DNA from: Palsa-506 sp963836355
Lineage (GTDB): Bacteria; Actinomycetota; Actinomycetes; Streptosporangiales; Streptosporangiaceae
Reading direction: 5' to 3'
NCBI GenBank assembly: GCA_963836355.1
Contig: CAWIJO010000029.1
Span: forward strand, 124,001-188,000
Length of the DNA stretch: 64,000 nt
Below, piece by piece: positions 16,954-25,364 of this stretch (position 1 is the first letter of the stretch; each line of letters begins with the position of its first letter). The position numbers were made by a program, and so were the translations under genes. Below the pieces are notes generated by a model. That model was given only the letters and a program-made list of their open reading frames with translations. It did no database searches and was not told the origin of the DNA.

Positions 16954-17341
16954 CTGATCACACCGAGAAGGCTCATCCGTAGCGTCCGGCCAAAAACAAT
17001 GCTAAGCAGTTGATCTTTCTGGGTCAGCGGTCGAATAAGCCGGGCCCGGATATCACGGCGGCACACTCACCGGATGCACAGCGCAGCACCGGGAGTGATC
17101 TCACCGTGTGCTGAACGATCTCCTGCCTCTCGTCGCGGGCAACGCGAACCGCCAATAGCGACAGAAAATTCGAGATCGAATGCACTCTTCCGCGGATAGC
17201 GCGCGTCAGGTCAGGCAGGATCTGGCCACCGGCGGCCGAGGCGTTCCCTCGCATCATCAACGGGAACCAGAGCCCGGCGGCGACTTCCAGGCCAGTCACG
17301 CCGAGCTGTCTTCGCTAGCTCCAGCGAACGCGGATCTGCTT
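16954..17341. other. Intergenic stretch, no gene recognised
   Basis: About 390 bp between the convergent rph and MDMPI-family genes. No frame shows recognisable motifs, and no strong terminator hairpin with a T-run was seen. Confidence 0.5.
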
Positions 17342-18106
17342 TCACCGGTCAGCGACTGCTGCCTCGCCGGTGATCGTGACGGCCGCGGGCCGGTTCCACA
17401 GCCACAGGTAGATGTCCGTTGCGCTGCCGCGCACGGTGACATCAGCGAGCATGTCCTCGCCCGGGGGCCGGGTTGCTGTCACCCCGCGGGGCCCGAGGGT
17501 GACCAGCCATGGCGCGTCCCCGGCGGCCTCGATCCGCAGCGCGCCGGGCGGCAGCGTCCTGGGCCGCGCGGCGAACCCGGTGAGGATCTCATCAATGCCG
17601 TCCAGCGCCAGCGCGTGATCGAACGGGCTGGCAGAACGGCAGGCGGCCTGCGCGTCGGCGCGGTGGATGGCCGTCTCATGGGCCTGGCGCCGCGCCCAGA
17701 AGGCCAGCGGGCAGGGAGCCGGCAGGAACGTGAAGCACGCCAGGTCGCCGGGCGCGTCGCGCAGCGTCTGCACCAGCGCCCGGTGGCCGTCACCGAACCA
17801 GCCGATCAGCAACGGATCGGCCGGCCCGGTCCCGACCCGGTCACCGGTGACGTCATCGTTGTCCGCCAGCGCGCCGCCGACGATGGACGCCGCCCAGCGG
17901 TGAACGCCGCCCACATGCATCACCAGGTCACGAACCCGCCATCCAGGACAGCCCGGGACGGCCGCATCCAGGCCAGCGCCCTGGGCCGCATCCTGCCGCG
18001 CCGGTGGCGGAGGGGACATCGCCCAGTTGGGATGAACCCGGCGCATCGCCCCGAAGCTGCCACTCGCGGCTTTGTGCCCGGCCGATCGCGCTGGTGGCGG
18101 ATGCAT
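17342..18106 (-). CDS. Maleylpyruvate isomerase/MDMPI-family (DinB-like) mycothiol-dependent protein
   Basis: Recognised from the four-helix DinB-like N-terminal domain 'LDAAVPGCPGWRVRDLVMHVGGVHRWA', the metal-ligand region 'FWARRQAHETAIHRADA' with its conserved His residues, and an MDMPI C-terminal domain ending 'DIYLWLWNRPAAVTITGEAAV'. The family includes mycothiol-dependent maleylpyruvate isomerase and many uncharacterised thiol-transferases in actinomycetes. The start is uncertain: ATG at 18106 or 18019 would each give a proline-rich N-terminus that does not resemble the family, so the first ~15 residues of the native domain may be lost. It lies inside the right end of the tRNA-repeat segment, convergent with rph. 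Confidence 0.8.
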   Translation of the reverse strand: MHPPPARSAGHKAASGSFGAMRRVHPNWAMSPPPPARQDAAQGAGLDAAVPGCPGWRVRDLVMHVGGVHRWAASIVGGALADNDDVTGDRVGTGPADPLLIGWFGDGHRALVQTLRDAPGDLACFTFLPAPCPLAFWARRQAHETAIHRADAQAACRSASPFDHALALDGIDEILTGFAARPRTLPPGALRIEAAGDAPWLVTLGPRGVTATRPPGEDMLADVTVRGSATDIYLWLWNRPAAVTITGEAAVADR

Positions 18107-18214
18107 GTCTAAAGCTGACGCCTAGTGGCGCTCTGTCCCGCCAGCGAGTCGCCAACAAATGACCTTGAAGCGATACACAAGAAAGATCAACAGAAGCTTG
18201 ACCTGCGGTTTTTG

Positions 18215-18261
18215 GGTGGAGCTGAGGGGATTTGAACTCCTGCCCCCCTCGATGCGAACGA
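18215..18261 (-). repeat. tRNA-Ala(CGC) 3'-half relic containing the right copy of the 29-bp direct repeat
   Basis: Read on the minus strand, this is the 3' half of a tRNA-Ala: anticodon loop TTCGCAT, variable loop, a T-loop GTTCAAAT-like stretch and the acceptor end AGCTCCACC. The T-stem has a mismatch and no 5' half (D-arm) is visible, so it is not a functional tRNA gene. Positions 18233-18261 repeat 13105-13133. It probably marks an integration boundary. Confidence 0.6.
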
Positions 18262-19397
18262 AGCGGTCAGCGGTTCAGATTGATGGCAGGCCGTATCGCC
18301 TGGTGCTTGAGGTGACAGTAGGTTTCGCGCAGTTCAATAGGCGCATGCCGGTCCCGCTGTCTTGCCGTCCGCGGATGGCATCTATGGAACAGGCATAACG
18401 CCGAATCTAAGCTGGTGGTAGCGGAGCGGTCCGACGTGGCGCCAGCAGCCAGATGGAGTGGTTCTGTGCGTACTTCTGCTCCTGCTCGCCGGCTGCACGC
18501 TGTGTCATCCAGACGGTTGGCCGCAGGGCAGTGCTGCCCGCTCGACCTGCGTATTCCCGGCTGCTCCCGCCGTCGATTTGGGCATGGCCTGTCACGGTGC
18601 TCGGATCCTGCCATTGTTCGGGCCCGACGAGTCAGCCGGAACATCGCCGAGGTGTCGTGCCGGCGCAGCCTGGCCTGTGCTTCCTGGGCCGGCTATTCCA
18701 GTACGCGCTCGCCTCGTCCATGATCCACGGCATGCGCCGCGACGCAGACTAAATCGCCGGGCACATCACCGCACGGGTCACGCGGTCCGTGTTCGCACAC
18801 CTGCCACCGCCCGCGGCGGCGCATGACCAGCTGTCGCGGCCCGCAGCCGCTCGCCCTCCCGCGCCAGCCAAGCATGACTGCCGGATGGCCAGGTCGTGGT
18901 CGCCGGGTGCGAGGCGTGGATGGCGATGCACGGTCCGCCGGCCGACCTCATACCACGGTGGGTTCCCTGGCCAGGCTGCCGAGCAGATTATCACCGGTGC
19001 CGTCCGGGCCTATCTGGCTTTCGGCCTGTCACCCCATCGCGAGGGTGAGCCTGCTCCGCACTGCTTCAGAGGTCAGCGGCGATGCGCACGTGGACGCCAT
19101 TGCCGAGCGTGTCGGGGTTGACGCAGAACCGCTCGCCGGCCGCGGCTAGCCGTCCAAGCAGGCGCGGATCGGTGCTGGCTGCAGCCCCCGGAGGCGGATC
19201 CGGCAGCCGGGCAGCTCGACCGCCCCCACATCGTCATTCACAGCCGATCTCGGCCTCGCCGTGGAACGGTCACCGGCCCTTGCTGGCCGGTGAGGTCCTG
19301 GCCTGCTTCGCCGTGACGGCCTCTTCGGGCCGCTCCCGGCAGAGCGCCCCGGAGAGGCCGCTGGCGTGCCTTGGCCTGCCAGGTCCCGGGCACAGCT
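18262..19397. other. 1.1-kb degraded stretch, no clear gene
   Basis: Both strands carry only short frames. On the minus strand about 19,070-19,190 there is a protein-like C-terminus 'LLGRLAAAGERFCVNPDTLG' followed by 'NGVHVRIAADL' and a stop, with no recognisable remainder. It is probably the tail of a decayed gene of unknown type. The rest shows nothing recognisable. Confidence 0.45.
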
Positions 19398-19625
19398 TTA
19401 AGCCGCAGGAGCGCCGGCGGCGAGGGCCCTGACGTCACCGGTGGTCAGCGGCTTGCCGCCGATACCCCAGTCGCCGCTTCTGACCTCTTCCACGATGACC
19501 CAGGTGACTGGCCGCATGTTCTCGCCTTCGACCGAGACCATGGCGTCGGTGAGCCGTTCGCCGACTTCGCGCTTCTGCTCGGGCGTGAACACCTCTTCGA
19601 TGAGCTTGACGTTGATGAGCGGCAT
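19398..19625 (-). CDS. 4-oxalocrotonate tautomerase-family protein (75 aa)
   Basis: A small tautomerase with the catalytic N-terminal proline exposed after Met removal (MPLINVKLIEEVFTPEQKREV) and the beta-alpha-beta pattern through 'VTWVIVEEVRSGDWGIGGKPLT'. It is slightly longer than the classic 62-residue 4-OT. The family forms hexamers or trimers of dimers and isomerises 2-hydroxymuconate-type dienols or related enols; the substrate here is unknown. A strong GAGGAGG site precedes the ATG. It is divergent from a TetR gene across an 81-bp spacer filled by a long palindrome, and the TetR protein very probably represses both. Confidence 0.88.
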   Translation of the reverse strand: MPLINVKLIEEVFTPEQKREVGERLTDAMVSVEGENMRPVTWVIVEEVRSGDWGIGGKPLTTGDVRALAAGAPAA

Positions 19626-19637
19626 GGTTCCTCCTCG

Positions 19638-19686
19638 TTATAAACGAACGACCGTACAAGAACCGACTGTACGGCCGTTCGTATAA
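19638..19686. promoter_or_regulatory. Long palindromic operator between tautomerase and tetR
   Basis: The left arm (19638-19658) and right arm (19668-19686) are inverted copies built on ACGAACG-x-CCGTACA / TGTACGG-x-CGTTCGT with outer TTATA / TATAA. One extra base and one mismatch separate them over about 19 bp. It covers most of the divergent intergenic region and is the obvious operator for the adjacent TetR regulator. The outer TATAA/TTATA ends may overlap the -10 boxes of the two promoters. Confidence 0.75.
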
Positions 19687-19706
19687 GCTGTCAAGAGGAG
19701 GCTGAT

Positions 19707-20336
19707 ATGAGCGAGCAGCTGGCTGAAGAGGCGCCGGCGCGGCGGACGCGCGCCCCGGGGGAGCGCTCACGGGCCCGCATCCTGGAGCAGGCGGCACGGC
19801 TGGCGACCATCGAGGGGCTCGCGGGCCTGTCGGTCGGCGGACTCGCCGAGGCGACCGGGATGGCCAAGAGCAGCGTCTATGCACTGTTCGGCTCCAAGGA
19901 AGAACTCCAGCTAGCCACCATCGACGCCGCCCGCGACAGCTTCATCGCCGAGGTGATCGGCCCGGCGCTGAGATCGGCTCGGCCCGGATGCGAGCGGCTG
20001 CACGCTTTCTGCGAGGGCTTCCTCTCCTACGTCGAGCGGCGTGTTTTCCCGGGTGGCTGCTTCTTCGTCGGGGTATCAGCCGAGCTTGGCGCCCGCCCCG
20101 GCCGTGTCCACGACCGGGTCGCCCGCGTCCAGCAGGAATGGCGCGACCTGCTGGCGGCCGAGGCCCGCCTGGCCGCCGGGAACGGGCAGCTCCCGCCAGG
20201 GAGCGATCCAGCGCAGCTCGCATTCGAGCTCGGCACCATGCTCGCGGGCACCAACATCGTCGCCGTCCTCCACGACGACGACGGCGCTGTAGCACGCGCA
20301 CGGACCGCCATCCGCAACCGCCTTCCCGGCTGCTAG
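19707..20336 (+). CDS. TetR-family transcriptional regulator (209 aa)
   Basis: The N-terminal HTH is clear: 'RILEQAARLATIEGLAGLSVGGLAEATGMAKSSVYALFGSKEELQ'. The ligand domain contains 'FCEGFLSYVERRVFPGGCFFVGVSAELGARPG' as in the TetR_C_16/YfiR-like group ('GGCFF'). An AGGAGG motif lies just before the ATG. It is divergent from the tautomerase gene and probably represses both promoters by binding the palindrome between them, releasing on an unknown small molecule. Confidence 0.9.
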   Translation: MSEQLAEEAPARRTRAPGERSRARILEQAARLATIEGLAGLSVGGLAEATGMAKSSVYALFGSKEELQLATIDAARDSFIAEVIGPALRSARPGCERLHAFCEGFLSYVERRVFPGGCFFVGVSAELGARPGRVHDRVARVQQEWRDLLAAEARLAAGNGQLPPGSDPAQLAFELGTMLAGTNIVAVLHDDDGAVARARTAIRNRLPGC

Positions 20337-20631
20337 CGAGGGGGCCTGGGCGGTCGGCCGCCCCTGACCGTCACGATCGTTTGCGGCTGGCGACACGCGA
20401 ACCGGGAGCAGGCAAACAGCCCCCAGCCCGGCCAACATCAATCTCCGGGCGGTGATACAGAAAACCGGATCTGGGAAGCCGCCGGCGTAGTCAATCTCTA
20501 TCCCACGGCCGCGCAGAACGAGGCGGATCTCTCGCGCGCTTCGCCGACCAGCCCGATCACCCAGCGTGACTCGGACTTCGGGCCTGGCTTAGCGCCGGGT
20601 GCCGACGGCAGCCGGCCTGGGAGTGGGCGCG

Positions 20632-21345
20632 TTAGCCCGCCGCGCAGGAGTCGCCGTCGCAGCTCGCTTCGGAGTTGCTGCCGGTCGTGTCGGCAACGGG
20701 CGTGAGCTGGCTTGCCTCGTCGTAAGCACGCCGCAGGAGCTGCAGCAGCACCTCGGGCGGCTGCGCGCCGCTGACCGCGTACTTGCCGTCGGCGACGAAG
20801 AACGGCACGCCGGTGATGCCGTACCGCGCGGCCTGCTGCTCGTCGGCTCGCACCGCGTCGGCGTAGGCGTCCCCGTCCAGGACAGCCTGGACCTGCGTGG
20901 CTGGCAGGCCGGCCTCGGTGGCCAGGCGCACGAGGGTGGGCCGGTCGGCGATCGGGCGACCTTCGGTGAAGGTAGCGCGCAGCAGGCCCTCCTTCACCTG
21001 CGGCTGCAGCCTGTGGTCTTTGGCCAGGTGGAGCAGCCGGTGGGCGTCGAAGGTGTTGCCGCCACGGATGAGGCCGAACCGGAATTCCAGGCCGTCAGCG
21101 GCCGCGCGCTGGGTCATCTGCTGGCCGGCCTGCTCGGCCTGGGCGATCGTCATGCCGTACTTGCGCGCCAGATGCTCGGCATGGGTTCCAGTACGCTGCG
21201 CGGGCGCGTCCGGGTCGAGCTCGAAGGACCGGTAGGTGACCGTGACCTCGCCCGGATGGCCGAAGGAAGCAACCGCGCGTTCGAACCGGCGCTTGCCGAT
21301 GTAACACCACGGGCACACGACGTCAGACCAGATCTCCACATTCAT
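20632..21345 (-). CDS. DsbA-family (FrnE-like) thiol oxidoreductase (237 aa)
   Basis: A thioredoxin-fold protein with an inserted helical domain and the active site CPWC at residues 11-14 ('WSDVVCPWCYIGKRRFERA'). The cis-Pro loop is 'ARYGITGVPFFVADGKYAVSGAQPPEVL'. No signal peptide is present, so it acts in the cytoplasm, as do FrnE-type enzymes of actinomycetes. The start MNVEIW at 21345 is preferred over the longer frame to 21432, since the family begins exactly there. The C-terminal tail carries two extra cysteines ('ASCDGDSCAAG'). It may act as a disulphide isomerase or in polyketide maturation (as FrnE); the context does not settle this. Confidence 0.9.
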   Translation of the reverse strand: MNVEIWSDVVCPWCYIGKRRFERAVASFGHPGEVTVTYRSFELDPDAPAQRTGTHAEHLARKYGMTIAQAEQAGQQMTQRAAADGLEFRFGLIRGGNTFDAHRLLHLAKDHRLQPQVKEGLLRATFTEGRPIADRPTLVRLATEAGLPATQVQAVLDGDAYADAVRADEQQAARYGITGVPFFVADGKYAVSGAQPPEVLLQLLRRAYDEASQLTPVADTTGSNSEASCDGDSCAAG

Positions 21346-21503
21346 GGCAGCAGCAACCATCGTGACGACGGCGAGATTCCACCACGGGCGGCACCCCCGG
21401 GACCGCGCCATACCCGCGGTGGGAAGGCACACAGAATGACCTGACCTGCGCGCTCCGGCTGGCGATCACGCAAGAGACGGCAGCCGCGCCGAACGAACGG
21501 CGG

Positions 21504-22694
21504 TTACTCGCGTTCGATCAGCGACCAGCCGCAGTCACGGACCGTGATCCGGCCTCCGAGGCGACGTGGCGCCGGATCGCCGAATACGAGCGCTGCCGCG
21601 GGCGCGAACGCCGCGCTTGCCCGTGAGCGCATATCAACCACCAGTGCGTGGATGCTCTCGCCTTCGGCTTGAAGCACACGGGTGACCGGGTCCTGCGCCA
21701 GCCAGTCGATGTGCAGGCCCGGGTGCCGCTCGCGCAGCGCGCGCGCGAGGGCGAGATCGCGGCGGGCGTGGCCGAGGCCGATCGGGGAGGACAGGTACAG
21801 CGCGCGCTTGCGGCGTGACCGGTGCCGCGGCCGCGGCTGCGGGTCGAGGAAGTCATGCAGCAGCAGGTTGGTCTTGACTGGCGCGCGCGCGTTCGGGCAG
21901 TGGCCCGAGCCTGCCATCACGACCAGCCTCCCGCCGGTCGCCGCGGCGAGGTCCCCGGCTGCCTCCACGGATACAAGCCGGTCGTTTTCGCCGTGGATCA
22001 CCAGCACGGGGCAGGTGATGGATTCGGCGATGCGCCGCTGTTCGTCTGCCGGGAACGGGGGAGCTGTCACCGACGCGATCAGTACCTCCGGCGTGGTGCC
22101 GAGCACCCAGCCGATCCCGTCTTCGATCTGCTTGGTGGAATGCGGCTCGGGGAAGATCTGGCCGGTGAAGAACTCGGCCCAGCCTTGCGGGTCGGCCTTC
22201 CAGTAGTGGCGGTTGCGCTTCTGCCACCCCTGGTAGGAATCGCGGACGGCGCCGAAGTCCCCCTGTGGCACTCCGCCGCTGGTGACCCGGCTCGACCCGA
22301 GCGAGGCTCCGATCAGCGCGATTCGCTCGATACGCTCGGGGGCCATCTCCCACAGCCGCAGGATGTACCGGCCCCCGCGCGACAGCCCGGCCACCGCTGC
22401 GCTCGGGACGCCGAACAGGTCAAGCAGGTCGAGCGCGTCGCGCGCGACCTCCCGGTCGTCATGCGCCACCGGATCGGTGACCCGGTCGGAACGGCCGTTG
22501 CCGCGCGCGTCGAATGTGAGGACGCGGAACCGGCGCGCGAAGTAGGGGATCTGCGCCTTCCACACCCGCGAGGTAGCCATCGTCCACGTCGGCATGAACA
22601 GCAGCGCGCGCCCGGCGTCGCCATACACCTCGTAGCCGACCTTCACCCCGTCCCGCTCGATGAGTCCTTGGTAGTCAGGGTAACGGGCCCGCAT
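21504..22694 (-). CDS. Alpha/beta hydrolase fused to a truncated glycosyltransferase N-terminus
   Basis: Residues 1-285 are an alpha/beta hydrolase with nucleophile Ser105 (AGLSRGG), acid 'VIHGENDRLVS' and base His in 'GSGHCPNARAP'. Residues 296-350 then start a GT-B glycosyltransferase: 'RALYLSSPIGLGHARRDLAL' and 'GLHIDWLAQDPVTRVLQAEGE'. In actinomycetes this hydrolase-glycosyltransferase fusion is normally 700 aa or longer; here it stops about 55 residues into the second half after an unrelated tail, so the glycosyltransferase is lost. The hydrolase half looks intact and may still work. The start overlaps the upstream tetR stop by 20 bp. The operon with TetR and a methyltransferase suggests local regulation. 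Confidence 0.85.
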   Translation of the reverse strand: MRARYPDYQGLIERDGVKVGYEVYGDAGRALLFMPTWTMATSRVWKAQIPYFARRFRVLTFDARGNGRSDRVTDPVAHDDREVARDALDLLDLFGVPSAAVAGLSRGGRYILRLWEMAPERIERIALIGASLGSSRVTSGGVPQGDFGAVRDSYQGWQKRNRHYWKADPQGWAEFFTGQIFPEPHSTKQIEDGIGWVLGTTPEVLIASVTAPPFPADEQRRIAESITCPVLVIHGENDRLVSVEAAGDLAAATGGRLVVMAGSGHCPNARAPVKTNLLLHDFLDPQPRPRHRSRRKRALYLSSPIGLGHARRDLALARALRERHPGLHIDWLAQDPVTRVLQAEGESIHALVVDMRSRASAAFAPAAALVFGDPAPRRLGGRITVRDCGWSLIERE

Positions 22695-23313
22695 GATCTT
22701 CTCCCTGCTGCTCCCGGCCGAGCCGAACGAGGAACTGGTCGATCATGTCGAGCAGTTCGGCGTGCCCGTACTCGAACCCGGTCAGCCCGTCCAGCATGAT
22801 CCCCTTGTTGAAGGAGATGATCAGGCACGTGACCGCCTTCACCGGAAACCGCGCCGTGTCGATTCCCAGCTCGCACATCGCGTCGGCGACCGCGTCAGCC
22901 ACGATCTTTGTCCAGCGCTCGTCGATGCGGGCCATCCGCGCGCGGACCTCGGGCTTGTTCCACGACATCGCGAACAGCTCGAAGACGATCTTCTGGTAGC
23001 CGCTGGCCCGGTCCTCGAACAGGTAGCGCATCGCGGTGCGCCACTTCTCGATGAAGGGTGCATCGCCGGCGTACATCGCCGCTTGCCGCTCGGTGAGCCG
23101 CGCCGTGAAGCGTTCCAGCACCCGGAGGAATACCTCCTCCATCGATCCGAAGTAGTAGTGGATAAGGCCGGCGTTGACCGCCGCCTCATCGGCCAGCTTG
23201 CGCGTCGTGATCCCCTCATAGCCCACCTCGACCAGCAGCCGCTCGGCCGCGTCCATGATCGCCGCAGTCGCATCCGCACGCGCCCGCGTGACTGCGTGCT
23301 CACCGCTCACCAT
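22675..23313 (-). CDS. TetR-family transcriptional regulator (212 aa)
   Basis: The N-terminal HTH 'AIMDAAERLLVEVGYEGITTRKLADEAAVNAGLIHYYFGSMEEV' is unmistakable. The C-terminal half has the TetR ligand-domain helices, including 'RYLFEDRASGYQKIVFELFAMSWNKPEVRARM'. It sits between the methyltransferase (39 bp upstream) and the hydrolase (20-bp overlap), all on the minus strand, so it probably autoregulates this operon. No obvious operator palindrome was identified in the short gap before it; the binding site may lie upstream of the methyltransferase. Confidence 0.9.
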   Translation of the reverse strand: MVSGEHAVTRARADATAAIMDAAERLLVEVGYEGITTRKLADEAAVNAGLIHYYFGSMEEVFLRVLERFTARLTERQAAMYAGDAPFIEKWRTAMRYLFEDRASGYQKIVFELFAMSWNKPEVRARMARIDERWTKIVADAVADAMCELGIDTARFPVKAVTCLIISFNKGIMLDGLTGFEYGHAELLDMIDQFLVRLGREQQGEDHAGPLP

Positions 23314-23352
23314 GAACGGAAGCCAAGCACACCCGTCGCGCCAGCCGCCACG

Positions 23353-24279
23353 CTAGGAGCGCGCTTCAAGGATCATGTTGAAGGGGGTCTCCGCCGCCCG
23401 GCGCACGGACGTGAACCCAGCCCCGGTCAGCACCTCGCGCAACCGCGCTTCTCCGGCCTGCGCCCCTAGGGCAGCGCCGCCCTCCTGCGACACCGCATTC
23501 GGCACGCAGATCAGCGCCGAGGCGTTATAAAAGAGCCGCCCGACCGGGTTGACGTTCTCCTCCACCCGGTCGCCCGCCCGCGGCTCCACCAGCATCAGCG
23601 TGCCGCCGGGCCGCAGCGACGCCAGAGCGTGGCGTGCCGCGCCGGCCGGGTCGCCCATGTCATGGAACGCATCAAAGACCGTGACCAGGTCGAGGTCATG
23701 CGCCGGATAGGTATCGGCCGCTGCGACGTCGAAGGAGACGCGGCTGCCGACGCCTTCAGTCGCGGCCCGCTTCCGGGCAGCCTCGATCGACGATTCGTGA
23801 ATGTCGAAGCCGGCGAAGGACGAGTTCGGGTAGGCCCGCGCCATGAGGATGGTCGAGATACCGTAGCCGCAGCCGACGTCGGCCACGCGCGCGCCCGCGC
23901 GCAGCTTCTCCTCCACGCCTTCGAGCGCCGGAATCCACGACGGCACGAGCTCGGCCGCGTAGCCGGCGCCGAAGAACCGCGCGACTCCGGGGAACAGGTC
24001 CGCGTGCTGCTTGCCCCACGGCACGCCGGAGCCGGTGCGGAACGACTCGGTGATCGCCGACTCGGTCTTCGCGGTCGCGGTCACTCCGAGAAAGGCGCCG
24101 GGCAGCGACATGCCCAGGGGATCAGCCAGCGCGAAGGCCTGCTCGGGGGTGAGCGAGTACCGCTCGCTGTGCGGATCATAAGTGACGTATCCCCCCGCCG
24201 CCTGCGCGCGCAGCCACTCCCCCACCAAGCGCGAGTCGCAACCGCTGACGCACCGCCCCGCCACCGCATCGAGCCGCAT
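23353..24279 (-). CDS. SAM-dependent methyltransferase with a shortened winged-helix N-terminus (308 aa)
   Basis: Class I methyltransferase: motif I 'ARVADVGCGYGISTILMARAYPNSSFAGFDIHESSIEAAR', then 'DLVTVFDAFHDMGDPAGAARHALASLRPGGTLMLVEPRAGDRVEENVNP'. Related proteins of about 350 aa begin with a winged-helix dimerisation domain; here only its end 'LVGEWLRAQAAGGYVTYDPHSERYSLTPEQAFAL' is present, after an unrelated 15-residue start. About 50-60 N-terminal residues are therefore missing, and the break lies about 50 bp from the perfect hairpin at 24330. Loss of the dimerisation part may impair it. First gene of a minus-strand operon with tetR and the hydrolase. Confidence 0.82.
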   Translation of the reverse strand: MRLDAVAGRCVSGCDSRLVGEWLRAQAAGGYVTYDPHSERYSLTPEQAFALADPLGMSLPGAFLGVTATAKTESAITESFRTGSGVPWGKQHADLFPGVARFFGAGYAAELVPSWIPALEGVEEKLRAGARVADVGCGYGISTILMARAYPNSSFAGFDIHESSIEAARKRAATEGVGSRVSFDVAAADTYPAHDLDLVTVFDAFHDMGDPAGAARHALASLRPGGTLMLVEPRAGDRVEENVNPVGRLFYNASALICVPNAVSQEGGAALGAQAGEARLREVLTGAGFTSVRRAAETPFNMILEARS

Positions 24280-24329
24280 GGGCCCAGGCCGCCCCCGAGG
24301 AACCGGCGGCGCCTGTGCACCCGACTAAC

Positions 24330-24378
24330 GCGGATAGGGCGATCCATGCGCTGAAGGCGCATGGATCGCCCTATCCGC
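24330..24378. repeat. Perfect 22-bp inverted repeat with 5-nt loop
   Basis: 24330-24351 and 24357-24378 are exact reverse complements around TGAAG; the arms begin GCGGATAGGGCGATCC. The hairpin lies between the truncated methyltransferase and the divergent MBL gene, next to where the methyltransferase homology ends. No T-run follows on either strand, so a simple terminator is not certain. It could also be an operator or the scar of a small mobile element. Confidence 0.8.
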
Positions 24379-24635
24379 TTCGGGCGCCGTGGACACCGGC
24401 AACGCCGAACACCCAGTTCTGCCCGACGGCGGATAGCGTCCCGCCAGCAGGGCATCCGCGCAGAGCGGCGGCGATGCGCGCTTGGCCGGGCCGGATGCCG
24501 GTCACCGTACGTGGGCCCGTCTCAAGGGCCGCTGCGCGGTCTTCGCCACGTGGGCTGTGCTGCAGGGGTGGTGCTGTGTTGGCGATGACCCCATCTGAGG
24601 CCGTGCGTCATCTTGCCGGGTGGGAGGATTCGGTC

Positions 24636-25364
24636 ATGAAGATTGCTCCGGGCATCCACCGGATCGGCGGCAACAGCATGATCAACGCCTACCTGGTCGA
24701 GCAGGCCGGGGAGGTGACCATTATTGACGCGGGCCTGTCCGGCTACTACGGCGATATCGACCGGGAACTGGCCGCGATGGGCCGGGCGCCCGCCGATGTC
24801 CGTGCGCTGGTCCTGACCCACGGGCATTCCGATCACATCGGCTTCGCGGAGCGGTTGCGCCGCGAGCGGGCAGTGCCGGTGTCGGTTCACGAGGCCGACG
24901 CCGCGCTGGCGCGTGGCGAGGTGCCGAACCCGTCGAAGGGCTTCGGCCCGGTCAAACTCGGGCCGCTTTTTGGCTTTTTGCGGTTCTCGCTGCTGCACGG
25001 TGGGCTTCGCACCCCCAAGCTGCAGCAGGTCGCGACGTTCGGCGACGGGGCGACCTTGGACGTCCCGGGAAGCCCGCGGGTCATCTTGACGCCTGGCCAC
25101 ACCCCAGGCAGCGCCGCGCTGCACGTCGCATCGCTGGGCGCCCTGTTCGTCGGCGACGCGTTCGCCACCTACGCGGTGACCACTGGTGCCCGTGGCCCGC
25201 GGGTCGCGCCGTTCACCGCCGACGCCGTTCAGGCGGTCAGATCGCTGACACGCCTGGAGGCGATCTCCGCTGACTACGTGCTTCCCGGGCACGGCGACGC
25301 CTGGACCGGCGGCGTCGCCGAAGCGGTCCAGCAGATACGCCAGTCGCAAGACAGCATCGGCTGA
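24636..25364 (+). CDS. MBL-fold metallo-hydrolase (242 aa)
   Basis: The metallo-beta-lactamase fold is shown by the metal-binding motif THGHSDH (His62, His64, Asp66, His67), 'TPGHTPGSAALH' (third His), 'FVGDAFATY' (bridging Asp) and 'LPGHGDAW' (last His). Dinuclear zinc or iron is expected. No signal peptide, so cytoplasmic. ATG 24636 is preceded by GGGAGG at 8 bp and gives the family start 'MKIAPGIHRIGGNSMINAYLVE'; the longer frame upstream is not conserved-looking. It could be a glyoxalase II-like, lactonase-like or other hydrolase; the sequence does not discriminate. Confidence 0.9.
   Translation: MKIAPGIHRIGGNSMINAYLVEQAGEVTIIDAGLSGYYGDIDRELAAMGRAPADVRALVLTHGHSDHIGFAERLRRERAVPVSVHEADAALARGEVPNPSKGFGPVKLGPLFGFLRFSLLHGGLRTPKLQQVATFGDGATLDVPGSPRVILTPGHTPGSAALHVASLGALFVGDAFATYAVTTGARGPRVAPFTADAVQAVRSLTRLEAISADYVLPGHGDAWTGGVAEAVQQIRQSQDSIG

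Noticed and set aside
18215..18261. Functional tRNA-Ala gene
   Set aside because: Only the 3' half is present, the T-stem is mismatched and no D-arm precedes it; treated as an att-type relic.
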